From positions 1 through 64,000 of the forward strand of contig NZ_CP084473.1 of the NCBI RefSeq assembly GCF_020405225.1: a stretch of DNA of 64,000 nucleotides. Reading direction: 5' to 3'. This DNA is from Natrinema sp. DC36 (GTDB lineage: Archaea; Halobacteriota; Halobacteria; Halobacteriales; Natrialbaceae). The notes under the pieces are model-generated. The model was not told the DNA's origin. It worked only from the letters and a program-made list of their open reading frames with translations, and made no database searches. Positions within the stretch are counted from its first letter, which is position 1, and every line of letters starts with the position of its first letter. Below are positions 34,417 through 43,064 of the stretch, piece after piece. The position numbers were made by a program, and so were the translations under genes.

Positions 34417-34529
34417 TCTGCACTCTCTCGTTTAGATACAATTCATATTCCCGCTGTCGGCTGCCATATCTGGTGGACAATCGACGCGCTTGCGGATCGG
34501 GACAGTCGGGAGGAAAGGGGAACATGTAC

Positions 34530-35714
34530 CTATGGTAGCGCCTTCTGGAAGTCTTCGCAGAGGTCATCGGCGTCTTCGAGGCCAACGGATACCCGGACCA
34601 ACGTCTCGGGAATCTCCGCTGAATCCTCACTACGACTGAACTCGTCGGGGATCATTAGTGACGGTACCTCAACAAGGCTCTCGGCCCCACCAAGACTAGC
34701 CCCCGGCGTGAATACCTCAAGTCCCCCGACGAACGCCTCAAGTTCGATGAGTGTACCATCAAACTCGAAGGACAGCATCCCGCTGTACCCCGACATCTGC
34801 TCACTCGCAAGATCGTGTTGCGGGTGGCTCTCAAGACCCGGATAGTGGACACGAGCGACCCGGCCGTGGCTTTCGAGGAACCGGGCAACTACCATCGCGT
34901 TCTTCTCGTGATGTTCCATCCGCGCGGGAAGCGTCTTGATGCCTCGCGCAACGAGGTAGCAGTCGAACGGCGAAAGCATATTCCCAAGCCCAACCCGCTG
35001 CGTGAACGCTAATTGCTCGAAAACCCCACTGTCGTCGGTGATAACGGCACCACCGATCGAGTCGGAGTGCCCGTTGAGATACTTGGTGGTGCTGTGAACG
35101 ACGACGTCAGCACCCAGTTCGAGTGGGGCTTGGTAGTACGGACTCGCAAAGGTACTGTCCACACCGAACAGAGCATCATGGTCATCAGCGATGTCGGCTA
35201 TCGTTTGGATATCGCACAACCTAATCAAGGGATTCGACGGTGTTTCTGCCCAGATCAAGTCAGTGTCCGCGTCGACTGCATCGGCGACGTTGTCGGGGTC
35301 ACAGGCGTCAACAAAATCGATGTCAACGCCGAGATGTCCGGCCATGTGTTCCGTGAGCAGTTTTTCGGTTCCGCTATAGATGGTATCCGAAGAGACGACG
35401 TGGCCTCCCGGGGGGACCAGTGACAGCATTGTCGTCGATGTGGCAGCCATTCCGGAGGCGAACGCCAACCCATGTTCGCCGCCTTCGAGGCGGGCTAACT
35501 GCTCTTCAAGAGCTGCCCGCGTCGGATTGCTCTCGCGCGAATAGTCGTGTTCATTGGCGTCCTCCCCGCTGGCCCACTCGAACGTAGTCGAAAGGTGGAT
35601 CGGCGGGACGATGTCGTTCGTTCCATCTCTGTGAAGATGCGTTTCGGTTTCAGCTGCGCCGACTGCGATGGTTGCGAATCGATTCCTGTCGGACTGGCTA
35701 TTGTGTCGTGTCAT
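34530..35714 (-). CDS. Cys/Met-metabolism PLP enzyme (cystathionine gamma-synthase/lyase or methionine gamma-lyase type)
   Basis: A 394-residue fold-type I PLP enzyme. The PLP-lysine lies in HSTTKYLNGHSD near residue 205; substrate and phosphate sites are YSRESNPTRAALE, ASGMAATSTTML, AETPSNPLIRLCDI and DSTFASPYYQ. Members make or cleave thioethers in methionine/cysteine metabolism, and motifs alone do not separate synthase, lyase and gamma-lyase activity. Length is normal and the frame is intact, unlike the copy at 24151. Transcribed alone, convergent with the MOSC gene. Confidence 0.93.
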   Translation of the reverse strand: MTRHNSQSDRNRFATIAVGAAETETHLHRDGTNDIVPPIHLSTTFEWASGEDANEHDYSRESNPTRAALEEQLARLEGGEHGLAFASGMAATSTTMLSLVPPGGHVVSSDTIYSGTEKLLTEHMAGHLGVDIDFVDACDPDNVADAVDADTDLIWAETPSNPLIRLCDIQTIADIADDHDALFGVDSTFASPYYQAPLELGADVVVHSTTKYLNGHSDSIGGAVITDDSGVFEQLAFTQRVGLGNMLSPFDCYLVARGIKTLPARMEHHEKNAMVVARFLESHGRVARVHYPGLESHPQHDLASEQMSGYSGMLSFEFDGTLIELEAFVGGLEVFTPGASLGGAESLVEVPSLMIPDEFSRSEDSAEIPETLVRVSVGLEDADDLCEDFQKALP

Positions 35715-35778
35715 CAGATACTCACCACGGGACCCGCTCGGACCCGATTTAGAGGGGGGTTCATAGGAATGTTCTCAG

Positions 35779-36081
35779 TTGCAAAGGATAGGCGTGAAGT
35801 TCCCGGCGAGGGTGGCCAGAACCCAAACCCGACTTGGGCGTGGGTCAGCGAGTCATTGGTTGCTAACCGTTGTATGCTCCGAGTGGAAGCGTCTTGTTCG
35901 TGGGCGAGTGAAACACTACTGGGAGTCGTTGGACGCAATCGAGTCGTTTGGAGCGGATGCGGACCACAAACGCGCGAAACAGCGGTGGATGGAGTGGTAC
36001 GATGCATATGAGGTCACCGTTACGAAAGTCATTGAGACATATGGAAGTAGGTTCGGTGACGATGCGACCCCACTCGTGTAG
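35779..36081 (+). CDS. Hypothetical ORF, probably 5'-damaged
   Basis: A 100-codon ORF whose last 70 residues look genuine: SEWKRLVRGRVKHYWESLDA then RAKQRWMEWYDAYEVTVTKV, an amphipathic helical region. The first 30 residues are Arg/Thr-rich and may come from a frameshifted start. Divergent from the PLP-enzyme gene. No family recognised. Confidence 0.35.
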   Translation: MQRIGVKFPARVARTQTRLGRGSASHWLLTVVCSEWKRLVRGRVKHYWESLDAIESFGADADHKRAKQRWMEWYDAYEVTVTKVIETYGSRFGDDATPLV

Positions 36082-36185
36082 GGGATCACCGACTGGTTTG
36101 ATTAGTGAAGTCCGCAAGCGGACAACGAGTTCTTCCCTGTACCGGCCAATTCAATAGCCCCGATCGAAACCTCCTGTTTCTGCAA

Positions 36186-36336
36186 GATACGCGCCCTGTA
36201 TGCAGCACAACTCGCCAGACATCATTTGAAAAGGGTAGGATCCTCAGCGGTCACTCTACATCTGGAATTACCGAATTAGGCGATCCGGTTTCAGGAATCT
36301 TTCTGAATAAAGAAACCGTGCCACTATCTACTGATA
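36186..36336. repeat. MITE-like left end plus inverted 60-bp repeat (copy 5)
   Basis: Positions 36186-36270 begin ctgtatgcagcacaactcgc and carry cagacatcatttgaaa, as in M1. Positions 36289-36336 are the reverse complement of the 60-bp repeat (cagtagatagtggcacggtt, then tctttattcagaaag on the minus strand). It is a composite of two repeat families. The wider gap 36082-36500 shows no gene. Confidence 0.55.
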
Positions 36337-36500
36337 CACTGCGAGTTGAACTGGTCGTTCGCTCGATACGGTTTGTCGCCCCGAAAAGGGGTGTGGGGGT
36401 TCAACTGAAGCCCACCGCAGCAATCCATGCGAACACCTGATGTAGCAACAGCGTCGCCAAACGCAGAGACGACTCAGTTCCTGAAGCGAGGTGTCGCCAG

Positions 36501-36656
36501 ATGACCGACGGCAACGCGTGCCGAATGCCGAGGTGTTCGGCACCCACTCGCGATCAGGCAGGATACACTGGCTGGTTCTGCTCAGATAGCTGTGAGGTCC
36601 GGTACGAACACCTGCAGGCGGACGCTCGAGATATGGCTCAGGAGGCTGCACCCTGA
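36501..36656 (+). CDS. Micro zinc protein, first of a coupled trio
   Basis: A 51-residue protein: MTDGNACRMPRCSAP..., then WFCSDSCEVRYEHLQADARD. Cysteines C7, C12, C27 and C31 form two C-x(3-4)-C pairs, a plausible zinc site. The stop and the next start overlap as TGATG at 36654-36658. A decayed copy of its 3' half occurs at 42225-42323 in front of the chimeric gene. Confidence 0.62.
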   Translation: MTDGNACRMPRCSAPTRDQAGYTGWFCSDSCEVRYEHLQADARDMAQEAAP

Positions 36657-36856
36657 TGCTCAAGCAGATCGACCACCGTGGCAAGCGCTTCACGATCGAT
36701 GACAACGATGTCGTCGATGGCGAGAGAATCGACCGCTGTCGTCGGGCAGACGCCCTCGAACGGCAGGCCCAGCAAGAGCTTCGCGGACTCGAGCGTGCGA
36801 AAGCGGTCGCTGGGCCAGCTGGTGCGAATCCCGACGTCGAGGTACTCGATCGATGA
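36656..36856 (+). CDS. Small protein of the coupled trio
   Basis: A 66-residue protein starting MLKQIDHRGKRFTIDDNDVV, followed by a helical Arg/Glu-rich part (CRRADALERQAQQELRGLER). The first 45 residues are nearly the same as the N-terminus of the chimeric gene at 42324. Translation is coupled at both ends (TGATG upstream, ATGA downstream). Function unknown. Confidence 0.58.
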   Translation: MLKQIDHRGKRFTIDDNDVVDGERIDRCRRADALERQAQQELRGLERAKAVAGPAGANPDVEVLDR

Positions 36857-37170
36857 CGCCAGACGAGCCCGATCTACAGGACGTCCCTGAGTTTGACCGA
36901 GCTCATGGTGTCGACGATCCGGTTCCCGACTCGGCGTACAGTGATCAGGGGTCTCACCCAGAGCGTGGCGCCGTGGATAGTGGTCAGATTCCCGTCGACG
37001 ATCTGCATGAGGCACTCCTCGCGGGCGTGAGTGAGGATACGCTACAGCGGAGGGGTGCGGGAGCTAATTCACAAAATCATAGATGTTTATCCGATATCAC
37101 TGATACTATCACTCAATGCGCCGACTTACTGCGGTCGCGATCGCGGCACTCGTTCTCGTTTCAGTTCTAG
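36853..37170 (+). CDS. Third gene of the coupled trio, 3' end probably lost
   Basis: A 105-codon ORF starting as ATGA overlap with the previous gene. The first 65 residues are acidic and plausible (EPDLQDVPEFDRAHGVDDPV, VDDLHEALLAGVSEDTLQRR). The remainder overlaps in another frame the secreted-protein ORF at 37116 and looks like read-through into foreign sequence, so the true C-terminus is likely missing. No family recognised. Confidence 0.45.
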   Translation: MTPDEPDLQDVPEFDRAHGVDDPVPDSAYSDQGSHPERGAVDSGQIPVDDLHEALLAGVSEDTLQRRGAGANSQNHRCLSDITDTITQCADLLRSRSRHSFSFQF

Positions 37171-37316
37171 CTGCTGGTTCAAGCGTGGCGGCTACCACCG
37201 CGACAACGCAACTCAGAGACACTACAACGGGAATTTCGTATGGGCCGGTCACTGACAGCAATATCGAGAATTTCGGCTCTGTTGAAATCCTATTAGTTAG
37301 ACACTATTTATGGTAA
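37116..37316 (+). pseudogene. Signal-peptide protein truncated by an IS end
   Basis: Starts MRRLTAVAIAALVLVSVLAA, a clear secretory signal, followed by SSVAATTATTQLRDTTTGIS. At 37275 the frame runs into ggctctgttgaaatcc, the end sequence of an IS5-like family, and stops 13 codons later. Only about 53 residues of the original exported protein remain. TATA-like sequence is present just upstream (gtttatccg). Confidence 0.6.
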
Positions 37317-37359
37317 AACGGGTGTTAGGTAGATCGCCGAACACAGCTTTCGAAGGACA

Positions 37360-38085
37360 CTATGCGAGTCGCGTCAGACCGTTTCTCCCTAGTAAGACCG
37401 CCTCCACCTTGTGAAGGTGTTCGTGGAGCGTTGATGTGGTAATTTCCAATTCATCCGCCAATTCGCCAGCTGTCGTTTCCTTCGGGTACTCGTAATACCC
37501 CTGCTCACGAGCGAACTGGAATACCTCTAACTGGCGCTTCGTGAACTGATCCACCGGAAGTGTGGTCGGCGCAGTTCCAGGGCTCTGCTGCTTCATACTC
37601 CGCACATTAATCTCCGCACTCATCTGCTCACGAACCTCATCAAGCTTGACCTGAACCGTCTCCCGGTCATGGTTCGTTGCGAGACTCCAATACTCCCGCC
37701 CACCCCGAATGTCGATCGGTCCTGTACACACGAACCCACGAGAGGTGAGCGGCTGGCTGATCTGCTTTCGCCCATCGTGAACGACAAGGAGCTCGCGCGT
37801 TGCATTTCCTGGCTTCGGAATCGAGGTCTGCCGGAAGCCAGACGCCATCTGGGAGACAGAATGAACATTTTCAGACGCGCGAATGGCCTCAATTCCCTCT
37901 GTAACCGATTCGTGATCGTCCGCGTAGATTGTGAAGAGCGTCGTAACCTCGCTGCCAGTCATATAGATTCCATAGCCGAGAATCCCGACATCGAGACGCT
38001 CCGTAATTTCGATCTCCCAGCAATCAGGGTACCAGAGGTCGATAGATACATGAAGCGCTTCGTCAGATCGCTCAGGAGATGTCAT
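37360..38085 (-). CDS. HTH-10 (bat-type) transcriptional regulator
   Basis: A 241-residue regulator with the haloarchaeal two-part layout: an N-terminal sensor-like region (SIDLWYPDCWEIEITERLDV, residues 14-33) and a C-terminal HTH-10 domain: TKRQLEVFQFAREQGYYEYP, then KETTAGELADELEITTSTLH and EHLHKVE. The TPxQ-like opening (FTKRQLEV) and the GYYEYP turn are family marks. Target genes are unknown; it lies next to an acyl-CoA dehydrogenase gene of the same orientation 80 bp upstream. Confidence 0.92.
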   Translation of the reverse strand: MTSPERSDEALHVSIDLWYPDCWEIEITERLDVGILGYGIYMTGSEVTTLFTIYADDHESVTEGIEAIRASENVHSVSQMASGFRQTSIPKPGNATRELLVVHDGRKQISQPLTSRGFVCTGPIDIRGGREYWSLATNHDRETVQVKLDEVREQMSAEINVRSMKQQSPGTAPTTLPVDQFTKRQLEVFQFAREQGYYEYPKETTAGELADELEITTSTLHEHLHKVEAVLLGRNGLTRLA

Positions 38086-38165
38086 CGTAATCGATTGTAG
38101 TTTAGAACTCTATTGACAACTGGATAACGGTTCCGTGAACAGTGAGACACAGCTGCTCGATTGCC

Positions 38166-39305
38166 TCAGTCGTCGTGTTGCTCGAAGGCTGCCTCAGCGA
38201 GCGTGTTCTTGTGACCTTCGTTCGGGCCGCCGGCAATCGTGAGGAGTTTCGCATCACGCAGATACCGCTCGACATCGTGTTCCGTAGTGTAACCGATACC
38301 ACCGTGGAGTTGCATTGCCTCGTTAGCGTTGTCCACGGCGGCTTGTGTCGCATTGATTTTCGCCATACTGAACTCGCGTGTGACGTCGTGTCCGCGATCT
38401 GCACGGTCGGCTGCGCGGAGGGTGAGCAACCGGGCGGTATCGACTCGTTCGGCCATCTTGCCGACTTCCCAGCCGACTCCTTGGAAGTCGCTGATGTGCT
38501 GGCCGTACTGCTCACGACTGCTCGTATAGGCCACCGTGTCTTCGAGGGCAGCGCGGGCGATACCGACGCCGCGAGCGGGGACATTCACGCCAGTATGTAG
38601 CTCTCCACGCTGGACGTAGCCTTCGCCCTGTTCGCCGATGAGTCGATCATCGGGAACACGAACATCCGAGAGAGAGACGCGCGGGGACTTCACACTGTTC
38701 GCGCCCAGCGTCTCCCACACCGTCTCGACTTCGAAGTCGTCGGTCGGGACGAGAAACGTACTGATGTTGTGTGGCGTGTCCTCATCGGGACCGGTCTTCG
38801 CGTACGTGAGGACGTAGTCCGTATCGAAGAAGTTCGTCACCCACTGCTTATGGCCGTTGAGAACCCACTCATCGCCGTCACGTTCGGCGGTAGTCTCCAT
38901 CTCCAGTTTATTACTCCCTGCGTTCGCCTCACTCAAGCCGAGAGCGCCGACAGTGTCGAAGGACGCCATCTCGGGGAGGAAGTCCTCGCGCTGCGCCTCG
39001 GTTCCGAAGCGCTCGACGACTTCCGCAACTCCGAGATGGAGTCCGATGGTGCTCGCCACGGACATCAGCCCAGCCGATAGCTCTTCGATCACTAACGCGA
39101 GCTCGACGAAGCCTTCGCCCCGTCCCCCGTACTCTTCCGGGATCGTCACGCCCGTCAAACGGCGTTCGCCGAGTTCGTCCAAGATCGTGCTCGGATACTC
39201 CTCCTCCCGGTCAAGGTCTCTCGCCTTTGGTTCGATCTCTTCTTTTGTGAACACCCGAACCTCATCTCGAAGAGCCCGTTGATCCTCGGTCAGGTCAAAC
39301 CTCAT
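38166..39305 (-). CDS. Acyl-CoA dehydrogenase
   Basis: A 379-residue FAD-dependent acyl-CoA dehydrogenase, oxidising acyl-CoA to the trans-2-enoyl form. Domains: N-terminal helical (LTEDQRALRDEVRVFTKEEI), the FAD-binding beta domain with GALGLSEANAGSN and WVLNGHKQWVTN, and the C-terminal helical domain with SSREQYGQHISDFQG, AMQLHGGIGYTTEHDVERYL and the probable catalytic base in GGPNEGHKN. Length and all motifs are normal. No thiolase or hydratase gene is adjacent, so the substrate is unknown. Confidence 0.94.
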   Translation of the reverse strand: MRFDLTEDQRALRDEVRVFTKEEIEPKARDLDREEEYPSTILDELGERRLTGVTIPEEYGGRGEGFVELALVIEELSAGLMSVASTIGLHLGVAEVVERFGTEAQREDFLPEMASFDTVGALGLSEANAGSNKLEMETTAERDGDEWVLNGHKQWVTNFFDTDYVLTYAKTGPDEDTPHNISTFLVPTDDFEVETVWETLGANSVKSPRVSLSDVRVPDDRLIGEQGEGYVQRGELHTGVNVPARGVGIARAALEDTVAYTSSREQYGQHISDFQGVGWEVGKMAERVDTARLLTLRAADRADRGHDVTREFSMAKINATQAAVDNANEAMQLHGGIGYTTEHDVERYLRDAKLLTIAGGPNEGHKNTLAEAAFEQHDD

Positions 39306-39401
39306 ATGTCATGGGGGGTGTCCATCGCCGAGTAAACCTAGGACCTGCTATAGCAGGCTATCTGGGGAACATCCGTGACGGGGACAATCTGTATCTACCG
39401 A

Positions 39402-39809
39402 TTAGAGTGATCGGTCGAGGTTGTGCGTGAGGCAGGTGATGGCGAGTTCTCGAAACTGTTTCCACCAGTGGCGTGAGCGGATGAACGCACCGTACTTCCG
39501 CTTGAGGCGAGAGTTAACTGTCTCCTTCTGACTTCTCTGTCCGTAGAGGTCAGCGTCAAGTCGAGCGTTCCACGCTTTGTGGAGCGACGAAAACTCGCGG
39601 TGCTTGATAAGCGGGCGTAGATTCTCCTCGTGGGCTAACGCTCGAATCTTCTGGTCGTCATAGCCCTTGTCACCGAGGAGAATCGCCACCTCACCGGTGT
39701 TCCACTTGATGAGTGACGGTGCGATCTTCGAGTCATGTTTTCTGGTCGTCGTCACGTGAAGATCAAGGATGGCATTCGCTCTCGTGTCCACGAGAAGTGT
39801 GACTTTTAC
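39402..39809 (-). pseudogene. IS5-like transposase, C-terminal fragment
   Basis: From KVTLLVDTRANAILDLHV to NLDRSL the frame matches the C-terminal half of the transposase at 19069, keeping D (LLGDKGYDDQ) and E (RSQKETVNSRLKRKYG) but lacking the first catalytic Asp. The ORF continues upstream to 39914 with unrelated sequence (SSHSSGLVSAFSATVG), so the element was cut by a deletion or second insertion. Confidence 0.85.
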
Positions 39810-40142
39810 AGAGCCGTCCAGTCGGGCCGCACCCACAGTAGCAGAGAAGGCAGAGACGAGACCACTCGAGTGGCTGCTCAGTTCGACGCGATTGTGGCGT
39901 TGTTCGTCCCTCACGAGAGGTCGAAGGACAATATCTCAGGAATAACTCTTCATTCTTGCACCTAAGCCAGGTAGGTACGCTATCCACAGTTGGTAAACGA
40001 ACCACCCTCCGCTACAATTTTCACTATTTGATTGAGCGTAAAACATATCCACCAGGGCACAACATTCTACCTTCACAGTGCGAAGACATACAATACTCCG
40101 TTGAAAGAAGTCAAATGCAGCATCGTTGAATACTCTCGTAAT

Positions 40143-40418
40143 ATGGATGACCTCACCGGCTTCCAACGAGACCTCCTGTACGTGATCGCAGGCGCCGACC
40201 GCCCGTCCGGCCAAGGTGTCAAGGAGAATATAGATGAGTATTATGAGAGCGAGATCAATCACGGCCGGCTGTACCCAAACCTCGACACGCTTGTCAACAA
40301 GGAGTTGGTCGAGAAGGGCGAACTCGATCGACGGACGAACTATTACGCGATCAGCGACGCAGGAGAGCAAGCAATCCAGAGTAGACGAGAGTGGGAAGAT
40401 CAGTACGTCGAGTTGTAG
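40143..40418 (+). CDS. PadR-family transcriptional regulator, copy 2
   Basis: A 91-residue PadR protein: DDLTGFQRDLLYVIAGADRP, INHGRLYPNLDTLVNKELVE, RTNYYAISDAGEQAIQSR. It is clearly homologous to copies at 25065 and 41875 but more diverged, with an extra change in the turn (SGQGVKENI instead of HGLAIKDEL). I use ATG 40143; the upstream ORF extension is not conserved in the paralogues. Confidence 0.92.
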   Translation: MDDLTGFQRDLLYVIAGADRPSGQGVKENIDEYYESEINHGRLYPNLDTLVNKELVEKGELDRRTNYYAISDAGEQAIQSRREWEDQYVEL

Positions 40419-40529
40419 TCCAACCCATATTCGTTCGTTCGAGAGCGTTGGAAATTCCGACCGTTTTGCCAATGATAAGGCTTATACTGGCAAAATTGAG
40501 TCTACCACTGTATGCCAAGTGAGAGAACG

Positions 40530-40817
40530 ATGACAAATATCGTTACAGTAATCGGTCGTGGAGTGCCATCCAACTACGAAATTAGCGTCGATGGTGATAT
40601 CGAACCAGTTGAGGCTGACCCGCTCGAGAAAACCATAGTAGTCTCGGAACATGCTGTCGAGGGGACGATCGAAACCGGAGTCCAACGGTTCCGGTTTTCT
40701 GGAGAACTGGCGAACGTGCATGTTCTCGATTGGAACGGAACCACTGCAGCCGAATCACCGAGCACACCGGAAGTCCACATCGATTACGGCGTCCCCGTCC
40801 GGAAGAACAACAGCTAG
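40530..40817 (+). CDS. Hypothetical beta-rich protein
   Basis: A 95-residue protein: TNIVTVIGRGVPSNYEISVD, then VVSEHAVEGTIETGVQRFRF and ANVHVLDWNG. The pattern is that of a small beta-sandwich. ATG 40530 gives MTNIVTV and is preferred over 40512. The Ser/Pro-rich C-terminus is charged and not membrane-bound. Function unknown. Confidence 0.6.
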   Translation: MTNIVTVIGRGVPSNYEISVDGDIEPVEADPLEKTIVVSEHAVEGTIETGVQRFRFSGELANVHVLDWNGTTAAESPSTPEVHIDYGVPVRKNNS

Positions 40818-40819
40818 TA

Positions 40820-41055
40820 AATCCTACGGAGTTGTCTGAGAAAGCGCTTGCTGCTCGAGCGGTGGCCCATCTGCACGGCCTGGTTGTTTCCGGTAGATCC
40901 TGTTGCTATGAGCGCAGCTGCTAGTCGCAGCCACGGGCCAACTCGGTGGCGACCTTCGACGTTCCACGCGAGAGCGTACTTGAGAACCGAGGAAACGTGC
41001 AACCTGAATATCCCCTTCGGGGAATCCTCGCCCTTTAGGGCGGGGAGGATGTCAA
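40820..41055 (+). mobile_element. IS200/IS605-type right-end remnant with hairpins
   Basis: The last 50 bp hold tccccttcgggga (41011-41023) and a longer imperfect hairpin, atcctcgccc-ttta-gggcggggaggat (41024-41050), followed by gtcaa. This is the usual look of the right end of haloarchaeal IS200/IS605 elements, which in TnpB-bearing elements also encodes the guide-RNA scaffold. The preceding 200 bp show no intact tnpB. The end interrupts a relE gene. Confidence 0.55.
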
Positions 41056-41056
41056 C

Positions 41057-41273
41057 TACAGAAACACAGGACCGGATCATCACGAAACTCGATGATGTCG
41101 TGTCCTCGGAGTGGCGCGAGCCAGCTGACTTCCTTAAGCCATTGACTAATTCGCCGTACAAGAAGTTACGAGTTGGGACCTATCGACTGGGGTGTCGACT
41201 CCAATCGGAAGAACGCATCGTACGCGTAGAGAGTGTTCGGAAGCGAGATGGAGCGTATTCAGCGGATTATTAA
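41057..41273 (+). pseudogene. RelE/ParE toxin, N-terminally truncated
   Basis: The frame reads ETQDRIITKLDDVVSSEWRE, LKPLTNSPYKKLRVGTYRLG and then RIVRVESVRKRDGAY, the classic RelE core (GxYRxxx ... V.V..R..Y). About 20 N-terminal residues that carry the first strand and helix are missing, replaced at 41055 by the IS200/IS605-type end. An apparent ATG inside the IS end (41049) could still allow translation of a shortened protein. No RelB antitoxin lies nearby. Confidence 0.72.
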
Positions 41274-41515
41274 TAAATAGATGACACTAATAGTGTGGAG
41301 ACTTCAACGATAATACCGGAGTGAAACGTTCTAATGGTTACTATAGTCCTCGCTTCTTGGATCGATAGCTGAGCTGGGCACTCGTAGTATGGAGTAGCAG
41401 CCTCTCGAAACACACTCGTTACTGGCATATTCAGGAATTGCCAGTCAACTCAAATCGGCCACGCCAGACGAGGACACACTAATGACGCTGCCGCTCGAGT
41501 ACACACCTATAACCC

Positions 41516-41746
41516 GTGACAACTGATCATTGCAGCCCCCATATCGACCACACTGAGGAGTTCGCCACTACTATCGGGTTCTACGTTCTCGGTGAAATTT
41601 TCCTTGGGAAGGCTGCAGAGCGGGCTGGCGTTACCCGCTGGGAGATGACAGAGATTCTCACTGAGGCCGGTGTTGAGGTTCGCTTTGGCCCACAGACCAT
41701 GGACAACCTCGAGGATGAGGTCGAGACAGCACTCGACAGTGAATGA
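41516..41746 (+). CDS. UPF0175-family protein (antitoxin-like)
   Basis: A 76-residue protein with a GTG start. The family signature LGEIFLGKAAERAGVTRWEM is at residues 25-44, a helix-turn-helix-like region used in VapB-like antitoxins, followed by LTEAGVEVRFGPQTMDNLED. The N-terminus is shorter than usual for UPF0175 (about 90 residues) and may be damaged. No PIN-domain or other toxin gene is adjacent, so it seems an orphan. Confidence 0.72.
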   Translation: MTTDHCSPHIDHTEEFATTIGFYVLGEIFLGKAAERAGVTRWEMTEILTEAGVEVRFGPQTMDNLEDEVETALDSE

Positions 41747-41874
41747 GCGAGTCGTCCGCTGTGATTTTGTCAGAATCTGAGACTCGTTTCTCACGCACAT
41801 GCTGTCCCTGAAGCGCGCGTTTTCCTTTCACCAGTTCTCGGAACCCTTATAACACCATATCCAATAATTTCGAT

Positions 41875-42168
41875 ATGTACGATTTAACTGGCTTTCAGCG
41901 TGATGTCTTATATGTGATCGCCGGCCAAGATGAGCCCCATGGTCTTGCGATCAAAGACGAACTCGAGAACTACTACGAGACGGAGATCCATCACGGCCGG
42001 CTGTATCCCAACCTCGACGAAGTCGTCGACAAGGGTCTCGTCGAGAAAGGTGAACTCGATAAGCGAACGAACTACTACACGATCACTGCCCGCGGCCAGC
42101 GCGAGCTCGAGGCCCGGCGCGAGTGGGAAGATCAATATGTCGATGGATTCGACTCGAGCGACGAGTAG
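41875..42168 (+). CDS. PadR-family transcriptional regulator, copy 3
   Basis: A 97-residue PadR protein almost the same as the copy at 25065 (HGLAIKDELENYYETEIHHG, GRLYPNLDEVVDKGLVEKG). The shared block begins about 60 bp before the ATG with ccctgaagcgcg and ends with the gene, so promoter and gene were copied together. The C-terminus differs (GFDSSDE versus GFDSITKLNR). Confidence 0.92.
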   Translation: MYDLTGFQRDVLYVIAGQDEPHGLAIKDELENYYETEIHHGRLYPNLDEVVDKGLVEKGELDKRTNYYTITARGQRELEARREWEDQYVDGFDSSDE

Positions 42169-42224
42169 CTAGTTCGGCCAGCTATCGGAGGACGGCCCCT
42201 TCCTCGTGCGAATACGCCGTTTTC

Positions 42225-43064
42225 TCGGAGGATACGCTGGCCAGTTCTGCTCGGAAGTTATGAAGTCCGATATGACTATCTGCAGGCGGACGCTCGAGAC
42301 GCGGCTCAGGAAGATAGGTACTGATGCTCGAGCAGATCGACCACCGTGGCAAGCGCTTCACGATCGATGACAACGACATCGTCGATGACGGGAGAATCGA
42401 TCGCTGTCGTCGGGCAAACGCTCTCGAACGGCAGGCCCAGCGAGAGCTCCGCGAACTCGAGTCGTTTACAGAGGTGTCACCGTCGGGAACAGGCTATCAC
42501 GTTATCGTCCGGGGGTCTCTCCCTGGAGACCGGAGTCGACGTGGATCCGTCGAGATGTATGAGACAGCACGGTTCTTCACTGTGACTGGTGACCATGTCG
42601 AGACAACACCACTGCAGGTAACAGAGCGACCTGCTGCACTCGAGAGCGTGTATACCGAGTATATCGCCGAGACAGAGCCGTCTCACAACGAGACTCAAGT
42701 AGGAATACAGCAGGCTTCTACGCATGAGACCAGCCAGAGCGTGACGCTTGAGGATGAAGAACTGCTTGAGCGAGCGCGGAACGCATCGAACGGCGAGAAG
42801 TTCGAGCGGTTGTGGCGTGGCTCGATTGCCGGCTACGAGAGTCAGTCGGAAGCAGATATGGCGCTGTGTTGTTTGCTGGCGTTCTGGACCGGTGGTGACG
42901 CTGCTCGAGTCGACCAACTTTTCCGGCAGTCAGGACTGCTTCGAGACAAATGGGATGAGGTCCATTACGCGGATGGATCAACATACGGCGAGAAGACCAT
43001 CGACCGAGCAATCGCGAACACAGACGATGCTATGATCCTTCGAGCAGCAAGGCGTCGCGTGTGA
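42225..43064 (+). CDS. Chimeric primase/polymerase-type gene with decayed leader ORF
   Basis: ATG 42324 starts a 246-residue ORF. Residues 1-46 (MLEQIDHRGKRFTIDDNDIV ... RELRELE) copy the small protein at 36656. From about residue 47 (SFTEVSPSGTGYHVIVRGSL, MYETARFFTVTGDHVE) the protein follows the end of a Prim-Pol domain, and from about residue 150 (NGEKFERLWRGSIAGYESQS, ADMALCCLLAFWTGGDAARV, DKWDEVHYADGSTYGEKTI) the helical domain found after it in haloarchaeal plasmid/virus NrS-1-like replication polymerases. The catalytic N-terminal part is missing, so polymerase activity is unlikely. Bases 42225-42323 are a decayed copy of the zinc gene at 36501, still joined by TGATG. Confidence 0.75.
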
